A stretch of DNA of 64,000 bases from Geminocystis herdmanii PCC 6308. GTDB taxonomy: Bacteria > Cyanobacteriota > Cyanobacteriia > Cyanobacteriales > Cyanobacteriaceae. Under the pieces are notes generated by a model. That model was given only the letters and a program-made list of their open reading frames with translations. It ran no database searches and had not been told where the DNA came from. The stretch covers positions 1,828,230 to 1,892,229 of the forward strand of contig NZ_CM001775.1 in assembly GCF_000332235.1 (NCBI RefSeq). The letters are read 5' to 3'. Below are positions 27,668 to 36,859 of the stretch, one piece after another. The position numbers and the translations under genes were made by a program. Position 1 is the stretch's first letter, and each line of letters starts with the position of its first letter.

Positions 27668-28444
27668 ATGACGCAATCATTAACTATTAACCATACTCAA
27701 GAAACTAATCCTACCCTACAAACTGGCTTAATTCATTCTGTCGAAAGCTGTGGCACAGTGGACGGTCCGGGTATTCGTTTTGTGATTTTTACCCAAGGAT
27801 GCCCTTTAAGATGCTTATATTGTCATAACCCAGACTGTCGGCATTTTGAAGACGGAAAAACTGTTAGTGTTGACGAATTAGTCAACGAAATTGAGAAGTA
27901 TCGATCGTACTTTGAGTATTCTGGTGGTGGTGTTACTGTAACGGGAGGAGAGCCATTAATGCAACCAGAATTTGTGAAAGCTATTTTTGAAAAATGTAAA
28001 AAAATAGGTATTCATACAGTTTTAGACACTTCTGGTTATGTGAATTTAAACAGTGCAAAACCCGTTTTAGAATATACTGATTTAGTGTTGTTAGATATTA
28101 AATCTTTTGATGAAACAATTTATCATAAGTTGACTAATGTTTCCCTCGAACCTACCTTGATTTTTGCTCGTTATTTAGCAGAGATAAATAAACCCACATG
28201 GATTAGATTTGTCTTAGTACCTAATTTAACAGATGCTGATCATAATGTTCATGGATTAGCTGAATTTATTTCTCATTTTAAAAATGTTCAAAAAGTAGAG
28301 GTTTTACCCTTCCATAAAATGGGAGAATATAAATGGGAAACCTTAGGCTATGATTATCAATTAAAAGATACTGAACCTCCTTCTCCTGAATTAATCACTA
28401 AAGTTACTAATATTTTTAAAAGTTATGGTTTAACCGTACAATAG
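27668..28444 (+). CDS. pflA: Pyruvate formate-lyase activating enzyme (radical SAM)
   Basis: The Cx3Cx2C cluster that binds the 4Fe-4S is C45, C49, C52 in GCPLRCLYCHN, followed by GGGVTVTGGEPLMQ and LLDIKSFD. The enzyme would use S-adenosylmethionine to install a glycyl radical on pyruvate formate-lyase. No glycyl radical enzyme gene is in this window, so its partner must be elsewhere, or this activase serves another protein. It lies 63 bp after the serine hydrolase on the same strand and may share a transcript. The length of 258 is close to that of E. coli PflA. Confidence 0.9.
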   Translation: MTQSLTINHTQETNPTLQTGLIHSVESCGTVDGPGIRFVIFTQGCPLRCLYCHNPDCRHFEDGKTVSVDELVNEIEKYRSYFEYSGGGVTVTGGEPLMQPEFVKAIFEKCKKIGIHTVLDTSGYVNLNSAKPVLEYTDLVLLDIKSFDETIYHKLTNVSLEPTLIFARYLAEINKPTWIRFVLVPNLTDADHNVHGLAEFISHFKNVQKVEVLPFHKMGEYKWETLGYDYQLKDTEPPSPELITKVTNIFKSYGLTVQ

Positions 28445-28516
28445 ACATCAAAATTGATAAAAAGAGGGTTAAAACTCTTACTACAAACTTTTTTAAAATC
28501 TGCTCTATAATTTGCG

Positions 28517-29977
28517 ATGAAACGTCATTTATTTTTTCTTTTAAGTTACATTTTTTTATTTCTACCCTTACCTATATCAGCCCAAGAATCTGTTAATATT
28601 AAGGAGAAAAAAATCTGTGCCAGTAATCTTAATCAAGAAATAGAATCGATTATTAATCAACCCTCACGACAAAAAGAAACTTGGGGAGTTGTTATCGAAA
28701 ATCTTAAAGATAATCAAGTTTTATATCAAGTAAATGAGAATAAATTTTTTATTCCTGCATCGAATATTAAGTTATTAACTACAGCTTCTATTTTATGGAA
28801 ATTAGGAGCAGATTTTAGCATTAATACTCCTGTTTATATTGTAAGAGAGTCCACGAATACTAATGTTAGTCAAAACTCGATCGATAGTTTAATTATAGAA
28901 GGAAAAGGAGATCCAACTTTTTCACAGCAACAGTTAAATATTATCGCTGAAAAACTAAAGGAAGAAGGAATAAAAGAAGTTAATAATCTAGTATTAATGG
29001 ATGGCTATTTATCACAACCAACAACTAATTATACATGGGAATTTGAAGATATTTACTTTTATTTTGCCGTACCAGTTAACAGTTTAATTTTAAATAATAA
29101 TACCGTGAATTTTACCTTAAATCATGGTAACATTAATCAGCAACCTTCTTTACAATGGTCAGATGAATTAGCAGGAAAACAAATAAGGGTTGAAAATAAT
29201 GTCTATACTAGAGATGAAAATACCGAATTTAACATTACCATTTTGCCTTTATTGGCTCATTCCAGCTTAAGAATGACGGGAGATTTTCCTTTAAATAAAC
29301 AATCAAATACTTGGCGATTAGCAATCCCAAATCCTGCCCAATATTTTCAAGAATCACTGATTAAAACCTTAAATAATTATGATATTAAAGTTAAAAATAG
29401 TCAAATTATTAACTATGGTGAAAAGTTAGATAAAAATAAACAATTTCTCTTAGAAATCGACTCTCCTCCTTTATCAGAATTGATTAAAACTACCAATCAA
29501 GATAGCAACAATTTATATGCAGAAGTCCTATTAAAATATTTAGCTGATTCATCGGCAAGTGAATGGGAAAATTTAGCTAAAATAACGAAAGAATTAGGTA
29601 TATCAGAAGACAATTATAAAATAAAAGATGGTTCGGGTTTATCCCGACATAATCTCATTACTCCTGTAAGTTTAGTGACGATTTTAAAAGTAATGAATAA
29701 TAGTCAATATAAAGAGATTTTTTATAATTCTCTTGCCGTAGCAGGAGAAAATGGTACATTAAAAAATCGATTTGTTAATACCAATATTGCTAATAATTTA
29801 TCGGGCAAAACAGGTACATTAACAGGAGTAGCATCTTTATCCGGATACTTAAAAACACCCCATTATGATAATTTAGCTTTTACGATTATTGTTAATCAAT
29901 CTATAGCCAATTCTACGACTTTAAGGAACTCGATCGATCAAATTGTTTTATTATTAGGACAAGTAGAAAAATGTTAA
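28517..29977 (+). CDS. dacB: D-alanyl-D-alanine carboxypeptidase/endopeptidase, PBP4 family
   Basis: This is a class C low-molecular-weight penicillin-binding protein that trims or cleaves peptidoglycan crosslinks in the periplasm. A signal peptide covers residues 1-22 (cut probable after SAQ). Motif SxxK is S82-x-x-K85 in PASNIKLL, SxN is in DSNNLYAEV and KTG in LSGKTGTLTG. The length of 486 is normal for S13 peptidases. It is 72 bp from pflA on the same strand. Confidence 0.92.
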   Translation: MKRHLFFLLSYIFLFLPLPISAQESVNIKEKKICASNLNQEIESIINQPSRQKETWGVVIENLKDNQVLYQVNENKFFIPASNIKLLTTASILWKLGADFSINTPVYIVRESTNTNVSQNSIDSLIIEGKGDPTFSQQQLNIIAEKLKEEGIKEVNNLVLMDGYLSQPTTNYTWEFEDIYFYFAVPVNSLILNNNTVNFTLNHGNINQQPSLQWSDELAGKQIRVENNVYTRDENTEFNITILPLLAHSSLRMTGDFPLNKQSNTWRLAIPNPAQYFQESLIKTLNNYDIKVKNSQIINYGEKLDKNKQFLLEIDSPPLSELIKTTNQDSNNLYAEVLLKYLADSSASEWENLAKITKELGISEDNYKIKDGSGLSRHNLITPVSLVTILKVMNNSQYKEIFYNSLAVAGENGTLKNRFVNTNIANNLSGKTGTLTGVASLSGYLKTPHYDNLAFTIIVNQSIANSTTLRNSIDQIVLLLGQVEKC

Positions 29978-30013
29978 TACCTGCCTTTTCTATGATGCCT
30001 AATAAAAATATAT

Positions 30014-30043
30014 TTTGCGTCCTTCTGTGCGTCTTTGCATAAG
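30014..30043. repeat. Diverged GCGTCTTT repeat copy
   Basis: TTTTGCGTCCTTCTGTGCGT and the following CTTTGC resemble the repeat at 12063-12089. It lies between convergent genes. Confidence 0.4.
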
Positions 30044-30064
30044 AAAAATTAAATCTTAAAATTA

Positions 30065-30271
30065 TCAAAAAACCTCTCTTTCTTGCCCAATCCACCACTC
30101 GCCTAAATTCATCATATCCTGCTGAATATCTTTTAGTTGAATTAAATATTCTTCAGGGGATAAAAATGCTTTATTTTCTGCCAATTTTTGCAGTCTTAAT
30201 TGTACCAATAACCAAGGTTTAGAAATACCATTAGTTTGTTCGATATATTTAGCTAATTCATCACTATTCAT
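30065..30271 (-). CDS. Small uncharacterised conserved-looking protein
   Basis: The frame opens with TTG at 30277, but the ATG at 30271 gives the more natural start MNSDELAKYIEQ and 68 residues. The protein is helical and acidic, with W at two positions (KPWLLVQLRLQKLAEN, GEWWIGQE). It resembles short cyanobacterial hypothetical proteins, but I cannot assign a domain. It lies alone between convergent dacB and divergent DUF3370 genes. Confidence 0.6.
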   Translation of the reverse strand: MNSDELAKYIEQTNGISKPWLLVQLRLQKLAENKAFLSPEEYLIQLKDIQQDMMNLGEWWIGQEREVF

Positions 30272-30413
30272 GGGCAATAATTAAAAATAAATAATTAAAC
30301 ATCTTATAACAATTTGCTCATTATCAGTTAAAATAATGGAACTTTTCTGTTCATGATTAAGTCTCTTTTCTATATTTTCAAAATCTTATAATTTTTCTCG
30401 ATCGAATGATACT

Positions 30414-31751
30414 ATGCTAGAATTATTACCGCTTTTTTTTCCTGTTATTCCCACTGCTATTTATAGTCAAACTACCCAAAAGAGCGAAATTGTCGCCGAA
30501 AATCAATTAGTTAGCCCGTTACCCGGAGAATTAAACAACATACCCGTGTTCAACAGTAATAGCCCAGAATTAGTATTAGGAGAAGGAATATTACTCTCTA
30601 CCTTTCCTTCCGATAACAAAAGCGATGAAAACGCCCATTTAAACTTTCCCTTTGAAGGAAGATTCGATATTTTTGCTCACCATGTTTCTAAACCACCAAC
30701 GGAAGACGACAAAAGAACTTTATACTTAGGCATCATCGTTCATAATCCCACCTCTGAACCAGTCTCGATCGACATTTTACAGGGAGCAAGTTATTTAAGT
30801 CAACCCGATGCACCTTTTATCACCCTTCCCTCCAAAGTAGAAGGAAGTAACATTTATGCAGGACCGGGTAGTAGAGTTATGGGAGATATTTTACGAGGAA
30901 AACGTCAAGAAATCTTCCCTCCCAACATCATAATTCCAGCAGGGGAAAGTCGAATGTTATTAAATCTCCCCATTCCCATACATTCTCTTACCCCCCCTCT
31001 TAACGGTCGATCGAGCTATATGAGATTATATAGTAGTGGTAAAGTCTATGTAGCCAGTCTCGCCATGTATCAAGACACCGAAGACAACCCTCCAAGCCTT
31101 TCTCAATGGGAAAACTTATTAACCAACGCTTCCCTATCCACTCCCAGAGACAAAGCGCCCACTCCTCCTGAAGCCCAAGGGCAAAGAATCTATGGTAGAG
31201 TTGCAGGAGTATCTCAAGGGAATATGTGGAAAACCGACTTAACCGACTCCCCTTCAACCCCCTTATTAACTATTCCCAATGCTGGAGAAGCCTTTTCCTA
31301 TGGTTTAAGTACCCTTGTTGGTGGTACACTGGGAACAAATCAAGTACAAACTGCTCCCCTTTTAGTAAGATACCCCGATACTGCCTACAGTGCCCACGGT
31401 AACTATAGCTTACAGTATAGCCTCACTTTACCCTTATTTAACCCCAATAACGAAGCCAAAACCGTTAATATTGCCATTTCAACCCCCGTCAAACAAGACA
31501 CCCCCGGAGTTAACTTTTTAAATCCCCTACCCACCCAAACCTTTTTTCGAGGTTTAGTACAGGTAAAATATAACGATGATAATAATATTCCCCGTTTACA
31601 ATACTTTCATTTAGTGCAAAAAAGAGGCGAAAAAGGCGAAAATTTAGTTACCGTAACCATCCCCCCCCAAAGTCAAAAATTAGTCTCCGTTGATTTTCTC
31701 TATCCTCCCGATGCCACACCTCCGCAAATTTTAACCGTATCCACTCAATAA
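30414..31751 (+). CDS. DUF3370 domain-containing protein
   Basis: The 445-residue protein matches the cyanobacterial DUF3370 family: PVFNSNSPELV, HLNFPFEGRFDIFAHHVSK (about 78-96), TLYLGIIVHNPT and GVSQGNMWKTDL. The N terminus (LLPLFFPVIPTAIYS) is a likely signal peptide, suggesting periplasmic or surface location. A slightly longer start upstream cannot be excluded. Function is unknown. Proline-rich beta-strand segments dominate. Confidence 0.85.
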   Translation: MLELLPLFFPVIPTAIYSQTTQKSEIVAENQLVSPLPGELNNIPVFNSNSPELVLGEGILLSTFPSDNKSDENAHLNFPFEGRFDIFAHHVSKPPTEDDKRTLYLGIIVHNPTSEPVSIDILQGASYLSQPDAPFITLPSKVEGSNIYAGPGSRVMGDILRGKRQEIFPPNIIIPAGESRMLLNLPIPIHSLTPPLNGRSSYMRLYSSGKVYVASLAMYQDTEDNPPSLSQWENLLTNASLSTPRDKAPTPPEAQGQRIYGRVAGVSQGNMWKTDLTDSPSTPLLTIPNAGEAFSYGLSTLVGGTLGTNQVQTAPLLVRYPDTAYSAHGNYSLQYSLTLPLFNPNNEAKTVNIAISTPVKQDTPGVNFLNPLPTQTFFRGLVQVKYNDDNNIPRLQYFHLVQKRGEKGENLVTVTIPPQSQKLVSVDFLYPPDATPPQILTVSTQ

Positions 31752-31896
31752 AAATGTTACATAATTAATATATCATTAGGATCAGCAGGACTGGTAAACA
31801 CAAAATATATAATACCCGATCCTAAAAGTGCGATCGCCAAACTAAATAATATCACCCATCGATCATTGGTTAGAAGTTAAGGCTAAAAGCAAGGTG

Positions 31897-32016
31897 TCAT
31901 TTGTTTTTCCTTTTATTGTCAATACCTACCACATCTAAACCCAACTTAGCAAAGTATTTCACCGATTCCGAACCGATTAACCCTGCTGAACCAGTGATTA
32001 AGATAATATTACTCAT
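31897..32016 (-). pseudogene. Truncated NAD-dependent epimerase/dehydratase, N-terminal remnant
   Basis: On the minus strand an ATG at 32016 opens 39 codons reading [20 protein letters not shown] and then [10 protein letters not shown]. This is the GxxGxxG Rossmann start and acidic end of strand 2 of a nucleotide-sugar epimerase. It stops at TGA (31897-31899), where the usual next residues diverge. The remaining 280 or so residues are absent, so this is a 5' gene remnant. Just past it (31755-31860, minus) an open stretch reads VILFSLAIALLGSGIIYFVF without a clear start; it may be a fragment of a membrane protein. Confidence 0.65.
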
Positions 32017-32039
32017 GGTTCGATCGAACTTCCTTAATT

Positions 32040-32482
32040 AATTCTGTATTCATGAGACTTGATCACTGACAATAATATTTATAATAAGATTTTTTCAGAA
32101 AAACGTAAAATATTGCCAAAGTTTGTTACAATTTGTTAAAAGGCATCAATTTTTCAAGGGAAGATGTTTACATTTTCTCCCAAATTACCTTAGTCGATGT
32201 CTATAATCTCTATGGTGAAATTGAGATAAATCAATAAACTTTGTCAGTAAACTGAAAAAAATCAATTCCGTTTGCTCATCGCTATCTCAAGGAAGAGTAT
32301 CTTTAGAAGTAAGAATCGGAAAGTAAGGACTAATGCCATAATCCATCAATTATGAAATGTTTAGTCAAGTGTATATCATTAATCTCAACCCCTTACCGTT
32401 ACCAGTTTTGCTTCTCGTGATTGTTTTCCCCTTCATCTGTCGAGACATTTTAAGTTAAACAATTCATATTTAATCATTACAG
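32040..32482 (+). promoter_or_regulatory. Probable crhR promoter and long 5' leader
   Basis: About 440 bases upstream of the RNA helicase lack a gene. Cyanobacterial crhR is cold- and redox-regulated with a structured leader, so a long leader fits. No specific element can be named with confidence. The spacer also shows AAGGAAGAG and CTCGTGATTGTTTTCCCC segments without clear dyads. Confidence 0.35.
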
Positions 32483-33970
32483 ATGACAACTTCTTTCGCA
32501 AGTTTAGGACTTTCAGAATCTCTCGTTAATCAAGTGGAAAATCTTGGTTTTACTACTCCCACAAAGATTCAAACTTTAGCTATCCCTGAATTAATTTTAG
32601 GACGTGATGTAGTGGGACAATCACAAACTGGTACGGGTAAAACTGCCGCCTATTCTCTCCCTATCCTCGATCGAATCGATCGAACTTCAAAAGAGGTTCA
32701 AGCCCTGATTTTAGCTCCCACCAGAGAGTTAGCCCAACAGGTAGCCGAAGCCCTTAAAGATTTAATTGGTAAAGAACGTATTTATGTTTTAACCGTGTAT
32801 GGTGGACAATCTATGGAGCGTCAAATTCGCTTCTTAGAAAAAGGCGCTCATATCGTGGTGGGAACTCCCGGACGTATTATCGACTTATTGCATCGCAAAC
32901 ATTTAAAACTAGATCATTTAAAATATGTTGTGTTGGATGAAGCTGACGAAATGTTAAGCATGGGCTTCATCGATGATGTTAAACAAATTTTATCCACTAC
33001 CCCCGCCGATCGTCAAACTACTTGTTTTTCAGCAACAATGCCCCGGGAGATTAAGCAATTAGTCAACGAATTTATGACTGATCCTGTTAGTATTATGGGA
33101 GAAAAACCCCAAGATACTCCTTCTCGCATTGATCAAGTGGTGTATATGGTGCCTCGTGGTTGGTCAAAAGTCAAGGCAATTCAACCAATTTTAGAAATTG
33201 AAGACCCCCAAACTGCTATTATTTTTGTACGCACTAAACGTACCGCCTCTGAAGTAACCGCCAAATTACAAGAAGCAGGGCAAAGTGTGGACGAGTATCA
33301 TGGTGATTTGAGCCAACAACAACGGGAGCGTTTAATTCAGCGTTGGCGTGAAGGTAAAATTAAGGTAGTAGTTGCCACGGACATCGCCGCTCGTGGTTTA
33401 GATGTATCGGACTTAACCCACGTTTTCAACTACGATTTACCTGATAACAGTGAGACTTATATTCACCGTATCGGGCGTACAGGAAGGGCAGGAAAAGAGG
33501 GTAAAGCCATTGCCTTAGTTGAACCTAGCGATCGTCGTTTACTACGTCAAATTGAGCGTCGTGTGAATCAAGCTATCCGTGTAGAGCAAATTCCTAATCG
33601 CTCGACAGTGGAAGCCAAACGGATGGAAAAACTCACGGAACAAATTAAGGAATCCCTCGCTGGTGAAAGATTAGCTTCTTTCTTACCTTTAATCAAAGAG
33701 TTACATGGTGAATACGAACCTAGTGCGATCGCTGCGGCAACCTTACAAATTTTGTATGATGCTAATTGCCCCGCATGGTTACAACAGGATTGGGAAATTC
33801 CCCCCGAAGCATCTTTAAAACCCAATATTGCAGGAAAAGGTAAGCCCTCCCCTTCTGGACGTAAATATGGAAGTCGTGGCAGTGGTAGTTTTGAACGGAA
33901 ACAAAGCTATAGTGCAACAGGTGGCGGAAAACCTAAGCGTAATTACGATCGACCTGTCAAAGTAAGATAA
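32483..33970 (+). CDS. crhR: DEAD-box RNA helicase, CrhR type
   Basis: This 495-residue RNA helicase closely follows Synechocystis CrhR in length and order. It has an N-terminal Q motif (FTTPTKIQ), Walker A SQTGTGKT (47-54), DEAD (152-155), CFSATMPRE, then DIAARGLDV and YIHRIGRTGRAG in the second lobe. The extended C-terminal domain contains NRSTVEAKRMEKL, SFLPLIKEL and a Gly/Lys/Arg-rich tail. CrhR rearranges RNA duplexes during cold and redox stress. In Synechocystis it follows rimO; rimO is not present here. Confidence 0.93.
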   Translation: MTTSFASLGLSESLVNQVENLGFTTPTKIQTLAIPELILGRDVVGQSQTGTGKTAAYSLPILDRIDRTSKEVQALILAPTRELAQQVAEALKDLIGKERIYVLTVYGGQSMERQIRFLEKGAHIVVGTPGRIIDLLHRKHLKLDHLKYVVLDEADEMLSMGFIDDVKQILSTTPADRQTTCFSATMPREIKQLVNEFMTDPVSIMGEKPQDTPSRIDQVVYMVPRGWSKVKAIQPILEIEDPQTAIIFVRTKRTASEVTAKLQEAGQSVDEYHGDLSQQQRERLIQRWREGKIKVVVATDIAARGLDVSDLTHVFNYDLPDNSETYIHRIGRTGRAGKEGKAIALVEPSDRRLLRQIERRVNQAIRVEQIPNRSTVEAKRMEKLTEQIKESLAGERLASFLPLIKELHGEYEPSAIAAATLQILYDANCPAWLQQDWEIPPEASLKPNIAGKGKPSPSGRKYGSRGSGSFERKQSYSATGGGKPKRNYDRPVKVR

Positions 33971-34359
33971 ATTTGTTAGGAAATTAGGAATTAGAAATTA
34001 GGTAGGGTTTGCTGAGTAAGACTAGATAATACTTAGATTACCTGAGTGAGCTATAAAAATAGATGAGGGCTGACTTGGAAGACAGGCAGACAGGAAGATT
34101 GTATTTCTTGTGAATGAATAAAATTCTCTCAAAAGTACATCAAATATTAAGAATTTTTCTTCCATTCGACTTGTCCACCTGTCTAGTTTTTATCATTTTC
34201 TTTATTAGGAGAAATAATGAAGCATCAAGGTTTTGATGTTTTATGTGTTGAACAAGTCCCCTAAAAGAGAAAAACCCTTGGGAGTCTTGCCATGTTTCGA
34301 CCCCAAAGGCTTTTCTATTTGATTTCCTCACACCCAATCGGATACTTTGATCCTTTATG
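33971..34359. other. Intergenic spacer crhR-ruvB with repeat fragments
   Basis: No gene is supported. TAGGGTTTGCTGAGTAAG (about 34003) matches the first bases of the dispersed 70-bp repeat, and TTGTCCACCTGTCT (34171) is a short copy of the CCACCTGTC unit. CATCAAGGTTTTGATG (about 34213) is a dispersed word also present near 8105 and, inverted, near 54100. Confidence 0.5.
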
Positions 34360-35463
34360 TTAAACAGTATATCCTTTTTCAAAAAGTTTGTCAAGGGAAA
34401 GTCCAAAATTAATTTTTAAATGGTGATAAGCCTTGTCTGTCACCACTCTCCCCCTGGTGGTGCGATTAATAAAACCGATTTGCAGAAGGTAAGGTTCATA
34501 TACCTCCTCGATGGTTTTGGCATCTTCCCCGGTAGCGGCGGCAATCGCCTCTAATCCCACAGGACCTCCTTTAAATTGTTCTATCATGGTGGTTAATACC
34601 AGTCTATCTGTCCAATCTAACCCCAATCGATCGACATTGTGCAAATCTAAGGCTTCCGAGGCTAACACTTCATTAATGGAAGACTGATGTTTGACTTGTA
34701 CATAATCCCTTACCCTTCGCAATAAACGGTTACTAATCCTTGGTGTTCCCCTTGACCTACGAGCTATTTCCTGCGCACCACCTTGATCAATATCTAACTT
34801 CAAAATAGCACTCGATCGAAGTATTATTTCTGTTAACTCGTCTATCTCATAAAATTTTAACCGTTGAATTAAGCCAAATCGATCGCGCAGGGGAGAAGTT
34901 AACGAGCCGATTTTCGTAGTCGCACCAATGAGAGTAAAAGGAGATAAAGGAATACTGCGGATTTTTGCTGCTTGTCCTTTCCCGATGGTTACATCCAAAC
35001 GACTATCTTCCATCGCAGGATAAAGCAATTCTTCTGTAACACGATTTAGGCGATGAATCTCATCAATAAACAAAATATCCCCTGCTTGAAGGCTCACCAA
35101 TAGCCCCGTAATATCCCTCGGACGCTCTAAGGCTGGAGCGGCAGTAATCTTGCAATTTACCCCCATTTCTTGAGCCAAAATTAAAGACATGGTAGTTTTG
35201 CCTAATCCGGGAGGTCCATATAATAGTATATGATCCAAAGGTTCTTTTCTTTGTTTGGCTGCCTCAATGGCAATGGAAATCACCCCTTTTAAGTCTTTTT
35301 GTCCAATATAATCTTCAAAACGGTGAGGGCGAATTTTATCTTCATTTTCTCCCAAATCTTCCACTATTTCTGTGGGTAACAATAATTTTTTTTTCTCTTT
35401 ATTGTCAGAGGTTTCACTTTTTCTTTGTTGTGGAAGATTCGAGTTCGATCGTTTTATTGCCAT
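34360..35463 (-). CDS. ruvB: Holliday junction branch migration helicase RuvB
   Basis: RuvB is the hexameric AAA+ motor that drives Holliday junction migration with RuvA. Walker A GPPGLGKT is at 83-90, Walker B FIDEIH at 132-137, and [17 protein letters not shown] holds sensor 1 and the arginine finger. A winged-helix DNA-binding domain ends the protein. The frame is open to 35508, but the ATG at 35463 gives [15 protein letters not shown], the likelier start (367 residues). A polar linker of about 40 residues precedes the core, as in other cyanobacteria. Confidence 0.95.
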   Translation of the reverse strand: MAIKRSNSNLPQQRKSETSDNKEKKKLLLPTEIVEDLGENEDKIRPHRFEDYIGQKDLKGVISIAIEAAKQRKEPLDHILLYGPPGLGKTTMSLILAQEMGVNCKITAAPALERPRDITGLLVSLQAGDILFIDEIHRLNRVTEELLYPAMEDSRLDVTIGKGQAAKIRSIPLSPFTLIGATTKIGSLTSPLRDRFGLIQRLKFYEIDELTEIILRSSAILKLDIDQGGAQEIARRSRGTPRISNRLLRRVRDYVQVKHQSSINEVLASEALDLHNVDRLGLDWTDRLVLTTMIEQFKGGPVGLEAIAAATGEDAKTIEEVYEPYLLQIGFINRTTRGRVVTDKAYHHLKINFGLSLDKLFEKGYTV

Positions 35464-35520
35464 AATTGAAACACGTTTATTAGTCAATCTTATGTCATTG
35501 GGAGGCACGAAGCAATCCCC

Positions 35521-36258
35521 CTATTCCTCCGTAAGCATTTGTCGAAAACCGACTACTTTACCAATAATAGCGATGGCAGGGGCAGTAAAACCAGTTTTTT
35601 CTACTCGATCGAGCATATCTCCTAGAGTACCATATAACTCCTCCTGTTCTGGTCTTGTACCCCAACGAATCAAAGCTATTTCTGTATCTTCTGCTAATCC
35701 TGCTGACAATAATTGAGGGATGATATAACTTAAATTGTGAATCCCCATATAGATTACGATGGTTTCTGAACCTTGCGCAATGGCTTTCCAGTTCACTTCA
35801 GGGCGATATTTTCCTGCGGATTCATGACCAGTTACAAAAGTAACCGAAGAACTGTAATCTCGGTGGGTAACAGGAATATTCGCATAGGCAGGGGCAGCAA
35901 TTCCTGCGGTGATACCCGGCACGATTTCCACTTCAATACCCTCTTTGATCAAATCCTGCATTTCTTCCCCCCCTCGTCCGAAAACAAAAGGATCACCACC
36001 TTTCAATCTTACTACGATTGCATGATCTTTGGCTTTTTCAATCAATAACTGATTAGTGTCACACTGCAATAGAGAATGATTACCCCGCCGTTTTCCTGCA
36101 TTAATTTTTTCAGCATAAGGGCTAATCATCGCCAAAATTTCTTCACTAACTAAGGCATCATAAATCACCACATCAGCCAATTCTAACAGAGTTTTCCCCT
36201 TTATAGTTAACAATCCAGCGTCACCCGGTCCTGCACCTACTAAATAAACTTTACCCAC
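35521..36258 (-). CDS. cobA: Uroporphyrinogen-III C-methyltransferase
   Basis: CobA transfers two methyl groups from S-adenosylmethionine to uroporphyrinogen III to make precorrin-2, the branch to sirohaem and cobalamin. The signatures are VYLVGAGPGDAGLLTIKG at the N terminus, VVRLKGGDPFVFGRGGEE (about 82-99) and PGITAGIAAPAYANIPVTHR. The length of 245 indicates the single-domain enzyme without CysG oxidase/ferrochelatase domains. It lies 57 bp upstream of ruvB on the same strand. Confidence 0.95.
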   Translation of the reverse strand: MGKVYLVGAGPGDAGLLTIKGKTLLELADVVIYDALVSEEILAMISPYAEKINAGKRRGNHSLLQCDTNQLLIEKAKDHAIVVRLKGGDPFVFGRGGEEMQDLIKEGIEVEIVPGITAGIAAPAYANIPVTHRDYSSSVTFVTGHESAGKYRPEVNWKAIAQGSETIVIYMGIHNLSYIIPQLLSAGLAEDTEIALIRWGTRPEQEELYGTLGDMLDRVEKTGFTAPAIAIIGKVVGFRQMLTEE

Positions 36259-36455
36259 GCACTATTCTTAAATTTTGTTACAGTTTAAATATGATAGTGT
36301 ATATTAACCAATCTTTACAGTAGCGAAATGTACTAAATCGATGGAGGTTTTGTAAAGTAACTCTTTTTTATTAGACATCCACCAGATTTGAGGTAGAAAC
36401 GTAAAATTTTAGGTCTCTACAATAGTTTTAGTCATTAAAAAATGAAAGTGAAAAC

Positions 36456-36842
36456 TTATAATATTTTTTTGATTAAATCACCTAAATTAAGGGGATTAAA
36501 AGGCTTATAAATAACTCCCTTTGCCCCTAGTTTTTTCCAGTTAAATTTTTCGTCAGATTGTGCCGTTAAAAAGATAACAGGAATCTGGGAAATTTTTGGT
36601 ATAGATTGCAACTTTTTCATCGTCAATTCTCCGTTATGTTCGGGCATTAAATAATCTAATAAAATTAAATCTAAATTATCTTCTTTTTCTGCTATTTGTA
36701 TTCCCTGTAAACCAGAATCAACCGTAATTACTAACCATTGATTAATCATTTCTAAAGACATTTTTATCAATTCTTGCATCTCTTTAGTATCATCAATAAC
36801 TAAAATCTTAATAGTTTTATTATCATTAGAATAGTTCATCAT
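36456..36842 (-). CDS. Single-domain response regulator (CheY-like)
   Basis: A receiver domain of 128 residues only. The acidic pocket is VIDDTKEM, the phospho-acceptor Asp is in LILLDYLMPEHNG, the conserved Thr in IFLTAQS and the Lys in GVIYKPFNP. No output domain is present. It begins 17 bp after the end of the large response regulator gene on the same strand, so the two are almost certainly cotranscribed and may share a phosphorelay through the Hpt domain of the larger protein. Confidence 0.9.
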   Translation of the reverse strand: MMNYSNDNKTIKILVIDDTKEMQELIKMSLEMINQWLVITVDSGLQGIQIAEKEDNLDLILLDYLMPEHNGELTMKKLQSIPKISQIPVIFLTAQSDEKFNWKKLGAKGVIYKPFNPLNLGDLIKKIL

Positions 36843-36859
36843 ATAGTTATCAAGTTTAT

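Noticed and set aside
34140-34406. Open frame of 88 codons on the minus strand after ruvB
   Set aside because: It overlaps the ruvB 3' end in another frame and runs through dispersed repeat words; no domain or ribosome-binding site supports it.
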